NCBI RefSeq assembly: GCF_900111945.1
Contig: NZ_FOYO01000001.1
Location: forward strand, 3,293,751-3,357,750
Length of the DNA stretch: 64,000 nucleotides
Origin: Litoreibacter janthinus
Lineage (GTDB): Bacteria; Pseudomonadota; Alphaproteobacteria; Rhodobacterales; Rhodobacteraceae
Direction: 5' to 3'
The position numbers were made by a program, and so were the translations under genes. Below are positions 16,865 to 24,437 of the stretch, piece after piece. Each line of letters starts with the position of its first letter. Within the stretch, counting starts at the first letter, position 1. The notes under the pieces are model-generated. The model had not been told where the DNA came from. It saw nothing but the letters and a program-made list of their open reading frames with translations, and searched no databases.

Positions 16865-18166
16865 TTAGTTCAACAGGTCCAATCTAGCCTTAAGCGCACC
16901 GTCGATCGAAGCAAGCAACGCCTCTGGGAAACACTCTGGAAGCTGATTGAACGTGGCCTCAATGATCGCGTGCGAGGTCTCCTGTAGTTCTTCGAACAGG
17001 CCCTGCACGACTGCGCGGGACAAGCCGGATTGCACGCCGGTCTCCACGATGTGGCGGCCCACGATATTCGAAACCTTGTAGTGGTTCGAGTTGCCGAAGT
17101 TCATGGCCAGTTTGAAGTATTTCCGCTCGATCTGCCGGGCGTCGACTGTCGGTTGCACCGTCAGAACGTCGTAGAGCGGTGTCATGCGGAAACGGCCGCC
17201 AGGCAAAAGGCTGACGCTGAAGTTCTTACCATGGCCATCTGTCGCACCCAGCAGCCAGAACAGAACGTTGGATTTAAAAAAATCGTACCGGTCTTTGTTG
17301 GGATCGTCGCTACCCAACAAGAGTTCCATGATGTCAGAGATACCTGGGCCGCCTTCGTTCTGGTACTTTTGCGTAGGCACAACAGATAGCGCTTGGCAGC
17401 AATCTTCCTGCGGCAGACGGATCAAGCGGCCATCTGACGTCCAGCGCCGATCAAAACGCTCAACCACCAAGGCTTTCTTGTCGCCAAACTGAGCCATTTC
17501 GACATTTGCAGCTCTAAGCCCAAACGCTTCCATCAGCTTCAGGCACAAGTATTCGTTTTCAACGCTGTCGGACAGGTCCATGCCGTTGGGTAGCCTACCG
17601 ATTTGGGGCTTGATGATGTGGGTGGTTGGCGTCGTACCGGTTGGCTCAATCCACTGGCCATCTTTACGAAGAAGGGCCGTTTTTTCCTGTGCGCCAGCGA
17701 CAGAAATTCGGAAGTCGTTCTCACGGCGGATTCCCAGTGGTGCGAGGTCGAGCTCGTTCAAAATGGCCCCAATCCGCGCCTCGTCAAGAGGTTCACCAGT
17801 CAACTCAGACATTGGCTGGGGCTCTTGCCCATCAGGCAGAAACTGAAGCGCGCCGATGCAGTCCCGCCCGATTTGGGACAGCAAGCTGAAGGCATCTACG
17901 CCCTCGGCCCCCACACGTTCCGCGACCCTTCGGCGGATGAGGTCACTGTCGGGCAACAGGTTGTCAAAGACGGCCATCACAGGTGCGCCGCTGTAGCGGG
18001 TCTCTTGCAATGGCAACGACAAAGACACCGGCATCCGGTGTTCCCAGTCGAGCCAAGCTGGTGCATAGCTGAAGCTGACGCCGCCAGAAGGTTCACGGAC
18101 CAACTGACCCACGAGCCGCGAGTTAAGAAAGACGTTCAGTGGCGTATAGCTGCGCTTGCGACCCAT
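16865..18166 (-). CDS. hipA: HipA serine/threonine kinase toxin
   Basis: 433 aa from MGRKRSYTP (ATG at 18166); an upstream in-frame ATG at 18184 lies inside hipB. It is full length and close to the E. coli type: FRISVAGAQEKTALL holds the regulatory serine loop and P-loop, followed by TPTTHIIKP, the catalytic LLGATDGHGKNFS and the metal-binding MTPLYDV. HipA kinases inactivate glutamyl-tRNA synthetase or related targets and cause growth arrest; HipB neutralises them. The gene starts 1 bp after the hipB stop. In this element it may serve maintenance or phage-abortive functions. Confidence 0.93.
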   Translation of the reverse strand: MGRKRSYTPLNVFLNSRLVGQLVREPSGGVSFSYAPAWLDWEHRMPVSLSLPLQETRYSGAPVMAVFDNLLPDSDLIRRRVAERVGAEGVDAFSLLSQIGRDCIGALQFLPDGQEPQPMSELTGEPLDEARIGAILNELDLAPLGIRRENDFRISVAGAQEKTALLRKDGQWIEPTGTTPTTHIIKPQIGRLPNGMDLSDSVENEYLCLKLMEAFGLRAANVEMAQFGDKKALVVERFDRRWTSDGRLIRLPQEDCCQALSVVPTQKYQNEGGPGISDIMELLLGSDDPNKDRYDFFKSNVLFWLLGATDGHGKNFSVSLLPGGRFRMTPLYDVLTVQPTVDARQIERKYFKLAMNFGNSNHYKVSNIVGRHIVETGVQSGLSRAVVQGLFEELQETSHAIIEATFNQLPECFPEALLASIDGALKARLDLLN

Positions 18167-18167
18167 G

Positions 18168-18419
18168 TCAGAATATATCCTCAAGCCCGTCTGATGCGCC
18201 TTTGCTGCGCTCGGTCACCATGATCTCAAGATCCAAGGCCGCGATCAAATCAAATAGCGTTTCCAGTTTGGTGCCCCCGCTGCCGTTCTCGATCTTGGAA
18301 ATCGTCTCCTGCCAGACACCACTCATCGAGGCGAGCTCCTTCTGGGTCAGGTTCTTGGCTTTCCGAGCCTCGCGAATTGCGTGGCCCAAATTTTTTGACG
18401 TGCGAACGAGGTGCTTCAT
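18168..18419 (-). CDS. hipB: HipB antitoxin, XRE-family repressor
   Basis: 83 aa from ATG 18419 (MKHLVRTSKNLG); a longer frame from 18479 would run through the operators and is rejected. The helix-turn-helix reads IREARKAKNLTQKELASMSG then VWQETISKIENG, a standard XRE domain. It is expected to bind the three palindromes directly upstream and autoregulate hipBA, and to hold HipA inactive. Confidence 0.9.
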   Translation of the reverse strand: MKHLVRTSKNLGHAIREARKAKNLTQKELASMSGVWQETISKIENGSGGTKLETLFDLIAALDLEIMVTERSKGASDGLEDIF

Positions 18420-18440
18420 GACTATTCTCCCATCACCCAA

Positions 18441-18512
18441 TATGACCTTTAGATCATAATATGTCAATATGATTCTCAAGTCATAATTAAGATATATGAC
18501 CCAAAGACCATA
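18441..18512. promoter_or_regulatory. Three 18-bp hipBA operators in exact 27-bp phase
   Basis: TATGACCTTTAGATCATA (18441-18458), TATGATTCTCAAGTCATA (18468-18485) and TATGACCCAAAGACCATA (18495-18512) are imperfect inverted repeats with outer arms TATGA/TCATA. Their starts are 27 bp apart each time. They occupy the hipB promoter, beginning 22 bp upstream of the hipB ATG, and are the natural HipB or HipA-HipB binding sites. Confidence 0.85.
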
Positions 18513-18591
18513 AGCGGCAACTCCAATATGGGCCGTATCTCAGAAAACAGTGCCGTTTCTGACATAACGACAACCCTATCTCAAATTGAGC

Positions 18592-18647
18592 CATAAGCGG
18601 GCAGTCATGCAAGACGCGGTGTGAGCACCGCTTCAACAGGAAAATTC
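18592..18647 (+). repeat. Right copy of the 56-bp inverted repeat flanking hipBA
   Basis: Begins CATAAGCGGGCAG and ends AAAATTC; inverted relative to 16699-16754. It abuts the truncated helix-turn-helix gene copy that starts at about 18655. Confidence 0.6.
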
Positions 18648-18654
18648 GCCGAGG

Positions 18655-18993
18655 ATGATCGCAGCCGCCGTGAAGGCCGGAGTGGAACCCGATGACCTGC
18701 TGCAGGCGGTCAAAGCCCACGCCAAGGAAAGCGAGGGCTACTACACCCGCAGCAAAGTCTGTTTTTCAGACAACTGGTTCAAGATGCGCCGATGGGAGAA
18801 ATGGCTTGCCCAGATATGGGCCGACCGAAAGAAGGCACGAGAAGCCGAAGCCAAAGGTCGCGCCAGCCTCGCCGAGTGGATTCACGAGCGCCATCCCCTG
18901 TGCCGCCATATCACCAACCGGCAGATCGAGGACTTGATCGTGTTAAAGCTGGTGACGCCTGAGCAAGTGCGTGCGGCGGGGCTGCAGGCGTGA
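18655..18993 (+). pseudogene. 3' fragment of the helix-turn-helix gene, inverted duplicate of 23206-23546
   Basis: The 113-codon frame matches the last 113 or so residues of the minus-strand gene at 23206-24069 almost completely (AAVKAGVEPDDLLQAVKA, then FSDNWFKMRRWEK, ending VTPEQVRAAGLQA). The DNA-binding N-terminal domain is absent, so this is a truncated duplicate rather than a functional gene. Together with the intact gene it forms an inverted pair around the 19.0-23.2 kb segment. Confidence 0.85.
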
Positions 18994-19049
18994 TGACTTT
19001 TGGTCTACATACTATTGCTAGCATGTGACTGCGCGTTAGGAGCTTTAAG

Positions 19050-20105
19050 TCACCAAAGCGCAATGGTCGCATCAACGACTTTTTGGAGGCCAGCTATTCT
19101 ATCGTTTTGTTTAGATTCAAAGTCTTCGACTTTTTCCACGTCCCCTTTGAATGTTTCTAACTTAGCATTATATGCGCGTTTCTTGCTGTCGAAGTCAGCC
19201 TTTGCAGGCGGCAATTTCACTGCCAACTGAGCTAAGCTCTTTCTTAAATCTTCTAGCTGCTGTTTGTCGCGTTCCAGTACTTGCTTGCCCCTCTGAATTT
19301 TTTGCTCCCAGAGCCGCAGCCTATCCTCCCGGCGCTTCCTTTCCTTCAAGTACCGATTCCTGAACGGAAGGTGCTCATCACCTGTACATTGAGGCAATGG
19401 ATTCCTATTTGGACACAAAGTGTATTCATAACCTTCGACACGCTCAACTTTGAACTTTCTGCAACGTTCCGTTTCCTTCGCCAGCTTGTCTTGGGCCTGC
19501 ACGATGTTGCGCTCTAACTTGATCTCTTGGCCCTTCATCGTCTTTTCACGCTGCACCAATTCGGAATATGTCCGTTGTGCTGCATTAAGAGCACTCAGCA
19601 TAGCTTGCCTATCAGGCCAGCCTTCATTCAACTCCTGCTCGCTCTTCAAATAAGGGTCAAAGAGCACAACAAAGTCCTGCGATGCTGTGTCTCGTACTTT
19701 CTTGATTTGCGCTTGGATTTCTCCCCACTCCTTGATTCCAGAGCAGTCGTAGTGCCAGGGATCGTTCGGGTTCTTGTGCAAAACCCAGCCGTTGGCGGTC
19801 AAGGCTTGTCTTGCTTCTTCCTCGTTTGATTGACCAAGCTTTATGTCTACCGCCAAACCATACTCATGGTTTGATGTTCCAGGTCTATTTGCTGGTGCAA
19901 AAGGTTTGCTAGCACCAAAATATTTGAAACGAAGATAGCCGATGTACAGTTCAAATTGCTTCGAAACCGTCCGAACTGAGCTGGTCAATTGAATCTTAGC
20001 ATCGGGTTTGTTGGTCACAGTCGCAAACGTAGCATTGGCCGCATCAAACGCCAATTGAGCCTTGGGATGTAAACTCATGTCATCACGGCTCAATCCGACA
20101 CTCAT
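19050..20105 (-). CDS. VanY-like D,D-carboxypeptidase (peptidase M15) with coiled-coil tail
   Basis: 351 aa from ATG 20105, or 342 aa from ATG 20078 just after the upstream stop; a still longer frame would overlap the upstream gene by 134 bp. The N-terminal domain carries the M15B motifs: SSVRT, the zinc ligands in SNHEYGLAVDI (H-x6-D) and DPWHYD. Residues beyond about 150 are long, charged and coiled-coil-like. M15 enzymes trim D-Ala from peptidoglycan stems or act as endolysins. No signal peptide is visible, which is odd for a periplasmic enzyme and leaves an endolysin-like or self-directed role open. Confidence 0.8.
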   Translation of the reverse strand: MSVGLSRDDMSLHPKAQLAFDAANATFATVTNKPDAKIQLTSSVRTVSKQFELYIGYLRFKYFGASKPFAPANRPGTSNHEYGLAVDIKLGQSNEEEARQALTANGWVLHKNPNDPWHYDCSGIKEWGEIQAQIKKVRDTASQDFVVLFDPYLKSEQELNEGWPDRQAMLSALNAAQRTYSELVQREKTMKGQEIKLERNIVQAQDKLAKETERCRKFKVERVEGYEYTLCPNRNPLPQCTGDEHLPFRNRYLKERKRREDRLRLWEQKIQRGKQVLERDKQQLEDLRKSLAQLAVKLPPAKADFDSKKRAYNAKLETFKGDVEKVEDFESKQNDRIAGLQKVVDATIALW

Positions 20106-21213
20106 ATCCGTTGGACGTCCGAAAGCAGCCAGAGCCAGCTTGCGGAGGCCTGCAATATGTTTCGGAGCGATTCCCATCGGCGGCCAAAGCCAACCCAGGG
20201 ACGTGACCATTACCAATTTCGTAGGCGCCTAAATACTCAATCAAATTCTTCGAAAGATTGTTCGCTAATTTCGCCGATATTGGTTCCGGTGTAGTATAGT
20301 CAAACCGAACAAAATATTGGCTGGACTCAGATACGCGCCCACAACTATCAGTCGTTATATGGTCTCGATAGAAACGGCTTGTGTCCGACCATGAAAATTT
20401 CGTCGAAATATCAAAAAATTCTCCACCTTCGGCGAAAAATCCTTCTTCTGGCAGTGTTAGCCCTTGTCCAGACAACACCTCGTTCAGCCGAGAAATTCGA
20501 TTAGCTATCGAAACATCCATCTGTGCCGCGTCCCGCTCTGGGTTTGGGACCAGAACACTACCGTTACCAATTGATGCAAGCTGGTCTAAAATTCGTAAGG
20601 CTTCCCGCCCAATTTTTCCTGCTGTTCTAGTGTTAATAATCGTTGCCCCAGCGTCTACATTTGGAGTGAACGAAAGGAAGCCGTTTGAAAGGGCAATGGA
20701 GTACTGCAACGAGAAGTTCTTTCTCCAGGTTCCGTAGGTTGGCTTCGGCCAGTCGCAAGCTCTCTCTGTGCCACGTGCAACTGCCTGGTATGTGATAGTG
20801 CGGTTTTGGTTAGACCGCAGGTCTAAATCTCCGGAAAAATTATGGTCAAAATTGGCGGAAATACTGTTACTATCGTTGCACCCAGGTCTGGGCATATAAG
20901 GACGTATCTCGTCTGCAAGCTGCGCACCGCCATCTTTCATGCGAGCAACTAGGCTAATTTCCATTCGAGTCGTGTCAATTTCTGTGACGCCGTCTGAGAG
21001 CGTACCTTGGTTAAAAAAGCGCGTTTGAATATACAGAAGCTGAAACGGCGCAGTTGACGCATCAAGCCCCTCAATGTGGTCAGACATCATCTTTGGGCCA
21101 TCAACCATAGTTTGCCAATCGGCCATGAACTGAAATTCTTCGGCAACGGTTGACGTAGTGATTGCTGACAAACCAAGTGCCAAGAAAATTCTTCTACTAA
21201 AAATTGGAAGCAA
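20083..21213 (-). CDS. Exported protein of unknown function (376 aa)
   Basis: The N-terminus MLPIFSRRIFLALGLSAITT ends in a signal-peptide-like STVAEE cleavage region. The remainder, about 350 residues, contains no family I recognise; it has scattered cysteines and a C-terminal cysteine-containing segment (YCRPPQAGSGCFRTSNGYEC). It overlaps the lipoprotein gene upstream by 17 bp and the carboxypeptidase gene downstream, so the three genes form one unit. Base composition is more AT-rich than the core. Confidence 0.7.
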   Translation of the reverse strand: MLPIFSRRIFLALGLSAITTSTVAEEFQFMADWQTMVDGPKMMSDHIEGLDASTAPFQLLYIQTRFFNQGTLSDGVTEIDTTRMEISLVARMKDGGAQLADEIRPYMPRPGCNDSNSISANFDHNFSGDLDLRSNQNRTITYQAVARGTERACDWPKPTYGTWRKNFSLQYSIALSNGFLSFTPNVDAGATIINTRTAGKIGREALRILDQLASIGNGSVLVPNPERDAAQMDVSIANRISRLNEVLSGQGLTLPEEGFFAEGGEFFDISTKFSWSDTSRFYRDHITTDSCGRVSESSQYFVRFDYTTPEPISAKLANNLSKNLIEYLGAYEIGNGHVPGLALAADGNRSETYCRPPQAGSGCFRTSNGYECRIEP

Positions 21214-22120
21214 TGCAGTGGTCTCCTATTCTTACAGTAATCGAAGCATCCTCCATACCCACAAAGGTGAGGTTGCCATTTAAAAGCGAGGTTTGGTCGC
21301 TATGTTCAATAACTACGGGTGACATTTGCGGGTCTATTGTGAAATTAATGCCATCTTCACGGGAAACCGACGCTGAAAAATCTTTGGCAAATAAAAGTGA
21401 AATCTGGTCGTCCCCCTGACCAATCTGGGCGACACAATTTTCCTCCCCAGCGTTTCGTACTGTATTGCCTTCAAAAAAGATGTCCCCTCGGCCACAGTCA
21501 TCGACCTCTTGGTCAAATAGCTCCATGACTGTCGATTTTGGAAGAACACCGTTCGGCCCAACACTTTCAATCTCCTCCATTAGAGACTGAAAGGTGTCGG
21601 CCTCCCCTTCTAGGTTTGTCTCGTTACAAAATGCGTTGTTGGCTTCACAATGGCTTTTGCACTGGTAAGGGTCGCTGAGCGGAAGGCTAGTATCAGCACG
21701 GTAAATACGTACTGTGCCAGCTTCGTATTCGCTGCGCAGTGTATGCAGCGCGAAAGCAAACCTGATTGAAGGAGAAGCGGGAGATTGTTCAAGCAATCCA
21801 GCCTGCTTGACAGGCCGACAATCTAGATAGTCTTCGTTACGCTGAGTCTCGCTAAGCATATCTGTTCGCAGGTCAAGTGCATCTGGAAACACCTCAGTTG
21901 CTCGGGTTCGACATTCCGTAGTCGATGAGGCACAGAAGTGACCTAAACGAGTCCCACCATCAATGAGGCGTCCATCAGTCGCATCACAACACCTACTCGT
22001 CCCACCGCCACAAAGTGTATAGTGCGGCGCTCCGAGTGCGGCATCCAAGTCCTTTTGCAAATCTTCGCACGCAGCGACCAATCCAAATACACAAACAGCG
22101 AAAATTGTTCGAAAAATCAT
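21197..22120 (-). CDS. Cysteine-rich lipoprotein of unknown function
   Basis: 307 aa from ATG 22120 with GGTGG upstream; the longer frame from 22192 is less likely. MIFRTIFAVCVFGLVAAC is a clear lipoprotein signal with lipobox LVAAC. The mature protein has about 13 cysteines, several paired (SRCCDATDG, YQCKSHCEANNAFC), suggesting disulfide-bonded folding outside the cytoplasm. It is the first gene of the three-gene cargo module. I do not recognise the family. Confidence 0.7.
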   Translation of the reverse strand: MIFRTIFAVCVFGLVAACEDLQKDLDAALGAPHYTLCGGGTSRCCDATDGRLIDGGTRLGHFCASSTTECRTRATEVFPDALDLRTDMLSETQRNEDYLDCRPVKQAGLLEQSPASPSIRFAFALHTLRSEYEAGTVRIYRADTSLPLSDPYQCKSHCEANNAFCNETNLEGEADTFQSLMEEIESVGPNGVLPKSTVMELFDQEVDDCGRGDIFFEGNTVRNAGEENCVAQIGQGDDQISLLFAKDFSASVSREDGINFTIDPQMSPVVIEHSDQTSLLNGNLTFVGMEDASITVRIGDHCIASNF

Positions 22121-22191
22121 AGCGACCACCCAAAAATTAGTAAAAAATTGAGGGGCTGGCTTTATCGCCCTCCAAGCAATACAGCTAAACA

Positions 22192-22232
22192 TTGCACATT
22201 AGGTTTGATTTAATCAATTAATAGTTGCACAT
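22192..22232. promoter_or_regulatory. Direct repeats and palindrome upstream of the lipoprotein operon
   Basis: TTGCACAT occurs at 22192-22199 and 22225-22232, 33 bp apart (about three helical turns), with the palindrome TTGATTTAATCAA (22205-22217) between them. The cluster lies 72-112 bp upstream of the lipoprotein start, where an activator or repressor would bind. Confidence 0.45.
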
Positions 22233-22381
22233 CTGCTAGATCGCCCGCTTGAGGAACATAGTCGCCTTTTTTGCCCTGACGGACCATTATTTAGTTCCTG
22301 AAGCCACCACACTATATTTACGTCAGCACTCCCAAATTGAAGAAACGCTAACGCTTCAATGAAACTACTTTTCTATTTAGG

Positions 22382-23203
22382 ATGATTGCGTTCTACCTGC
22401 TTGGGGTTAATGACGAAACCCGTTTGGGTGCATTGCGCTTCAAGGTTGATGGTGACTTTCAAGCTCACGAGGGCATAGGAGTGCCTGAGCTCGTGAGCCT
22501 CGGGGATTTACTTCATGCCTCTCAGCGCGTTCTTTGCGGGGAAGAGACGACCGAGAATCTAAAAATGCTGTTTGACCTTAGAAGTTCCTTGGGGGGCGCT
22601 CGACCAAAGGCCAGTATCCTTGACCAACAAGGTCGTCTCTCTGTTGCGAAGTTCCCGAAAAGAGACGGACACGTATTGCGTGGAACGCTGGGAGGCCATC
22701 GCACTGGAGCTGGCAAGAGGCGCTAGAGTTACGGTTTCGGATCACACGCTTGAGATGGCTGGCGACAAGCCGGTTTTCTTGTCCCATCGGTTTGACTGGA
22801 ACGATAACGGCAGGATCCCGTTCATCTCAGCCATGGCGATGCTGGGCGGCTGAGATGGTGAAAGCTACAGCTATTTGGACCTGGCGGATGTTATCGCCTC
22901 AGAAAGCGTCACTCCCGACCAAGACCGAGAGGAACTCTACAGACGCGTGGTATTTTCCATCCTCGTGACGAACATCGATGATCATATGCGCAATCACGGA
23001 TTTCTGCGGGGGCGGGGTGGCTGGCACCTCTCACCGACCTACAACATAAATCCGGTGCGAACCAACCACGCACGCTCAAAAGCTACGTCAATGATGACAA
23101 TCCGGATGCCAGTATCGCCCTGCATCGCACACAACATGAACCCTATCTTCTCGAACGCGGCGAGGCCGATCGCATCATTGCAGAGGTGGCCGAGGCGACT
23201 AAC
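22382..23203 (+). pseudogene. Decayed HipA-family toxin gene
   Basis: Successive frames read as one HipA-like protein: LLGVNDETRLGALRF and SLGGARPKASILDQ in frame one, then DKPVFLSHRFDWN in another, then YRRVVFSILVTNIDDHMRNH in another, then NDDNPDASIALHRT. At least three frame changes and a stop (TGA at about 22852) break it, and roughly the first 100 residues are missing. The 3' end is cut where it meets the stop of the helix-turn-helix gene at 23204. This family differs from the intact hipA at 16865-18166. Confidence 0.8.
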
Positions 23204-23205
23204 TC

Positions 23206-24069
23206 TCACGCCTGCAGCCCTACCGCGCGCACCTGCTCAGGCGTAACCAGCTTCAAACCGATCAGATCCTCGATCTGCCGATTGGTGATATGACGGCACA
23301 GGGGATGGCGCTCGTGGATCCACTCGGTGAGGCTGGCACGCCCCTTGGCTTCGGCCTCTCGCGCTTTCTCGCGGTCTGCCTGTATCTGGGCAAGACCCTT
23401 TTCCCATCGGCGCATCTTGAACCAGTTGTCCGAGAAGCAGACCTTGCTGCGTGTATAGCCCTCGCTTTCCTTCGCATAGGCTTTGACCGCCTGAAGCAGG
23501 TCATCGGGCTCCACACCGGCTTTCACAGCCGCTGAGATTAAACGCAGACTGCTCCGCCGGTCTCGGATCCTGTCCTCGGGATAGGCCGCTAAGATCTTCT
23601 CAGCTTCAAGATCTTCAACCTCCTCCGCCGCCTCGCGCCTGCGCGTAGGTGGTTTATGGATGGTTTTAGGATGGTTTGGGGTCCACCGTGAACCCCGTAC
23701 CCCGTTCACCGTGGCCCCCGTACTGGGTTCAGGCTGGACGGGGTTCACAGTGACCCCCGTCTCAATATCGGGCTCAGCCGTGGCTTCGAGCGCGGACACG
23801 CGCTCCAGAACGATGCGGTAAATGACGGTGTAGCCGTTCTTGCAGTGCCGCCGCCCTGTCTCGATCAAAATGCCTTCGCGCAGGAAATCGATGATGGTGC
23901 GTTTGACGGTGCTCTCGCTAAGCTCTGTGTGGCGCTGGATCGTTCCTTTGGAGCACCAGATGCCCGAGCCGTCATCGCTCGCCTTGTCTGCAAGAAACAT
24001 GATGATCTGTTTGCGCGCGGCACTGCCAAAGCGACGCTCTGCGCATTCGTTTGCGATGCGCCAGCTCAT
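23206..24069 (-). CDS. Winged-helix/helix-turn-helix protein at the element end
   Basis: 287 aa. The N-terminal 90 residues form a DNA-binding domain (KGTIQRHTELSESTVKRTI), followed by a variable linker and a conserved C-terminal block (AAVKAGVEPDDLLQAVKA, FSDNWFKMRRWEK, HPLCRHITNRQIEDL). Such proteins sit near the ends of proteobacterial islands and may act in element replication or regulation; the family is not known to me by name. It is the last element gene before the attachment site. Its 3' third is duplicated in inverted orientation at 18655-18993. Confidence 0.75.
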   Translation of the reverse strand: MSWRIANECAERRFGSAARKQIIMFLADKASDDGSGIWCSKGTIQRHTELSESTVKRTIIDFLREGILIETGRRHCKNGYTVIYRIVLERVSALEATAEPDIETGVTVNPVQPEPSTGATVNGVRGSRWTPNHPKTIHKPPTRRREAAEEVEDLEAEKILAAYPEDRIRDRRSSLRLISAAVKAGVEPDDLLQAVKAYAKESEGYTRSKVCFSDNWFKMRRWEKGLAQIQADREKAREAEAKGRASLTEWIHERHPLCRHITNRQIEDLIGLKLVTPEQVRAVGLQA

Positions 24070-24319
24070 TGGACCACCTCGCCGGTCAGAGGTCGCGAAA
24101 AAGCCGACTGAGCGTTTGCGGAGCGGTAGTGGCTCATGCTAACGTACTTCGAAAGCTGACAGGCTTTTTCTATTTGGCCCCGGTTCACAGTTGCCGCTGT
24201 GACGGGGCCTTTTTCGTTTTGAACCGGCGAATTTAGCTTTGAAACTTTCGCTTTTTGTTCACTTTTTGTCAGGGGGTGTTTTGCACCCCTAAGCCATTGT
24301 TTTCGAGCTCGTTCTTTCT
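24070..24319. other. Non-coding right end of the element
   Basis: 250 bp between the helix-turn-helix gene and the tRNA fragment, with no convincing gene. It holds the terminator at 24176-24214, the hairpin GGGGTG ttttg CACCCC (about 24273-24289), and two direct copies of CTTTTTGT just ahead of it. Short direct repeats next to an attachment site are typical places for integrase or excisionase binding. Confidence 0.5.
24176..24214 (+). terminator. Rho-independent terminator near the element end
   Basis: GGCCCCG and a CGGGGCC arm, with TCACAG/CTGTGA extending the stem, form a hairpin at 24176-24209 followed by TTTTT on the plus strand. It would stop rightward transcription before the attachment site. 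Confidence 0.75.
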
Positions 24320-24366
24320 GGATTGCAAATCCGTGTACACCGGTTCGATTCCGGTACTCGCCTCCA
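24320..24366 (+). other. Attachment site: 3' fragment of tRNA-Cys(GCA)
   Basis: The stretch from GGATTGCAAATCCG through the T-arm (ACCGG TTCGATT CCGGT) and acceptor strand ACTCGCC to CCA (24364-24366) is the 3' half of a tRNA-Cys, anticodon GCA at 24325-24327. The 5' half, including the GGCGAGT acceptor strand and D-arm, is absent upstream, so this is not a functional tRNA. It is what remains of the original gene when an element integrates into a tRNA 3' end. The rebuilt complete tRNA-Cys should lie left of the window in plus orientation. Core genes begin immediately to the right. Confidence 0.88.
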
Positions 24367-24437
24367 AGGGTTCGTGGGAGCTCCATCTGGCCCTCTCCCT
24401 TTCCAGAACCCCTTGATATAATTTTAATCGTGGGTGT

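Noticed and set aside
19050..20216. Longer start (20216) for the VanY-like gene giving a hydrophobic N-terminus
   Set aside because: It would overlap the upstream gene by 134 bp; starts at 20105 or 20078 give normal spacing and keep the full M15 domain.
24290..24366. Functional tRNA-Cys gene
   Set aside because: The acceptor 5' strand and D-arm are missing, and the 5' side of the anticodon stem already diverges.
24066..24386. 106-codon minus-strand frame across the attachment site
   Set aside because: It reads through the tRNA fragment and a terminator hairpin; no ribosome site or homology seen.
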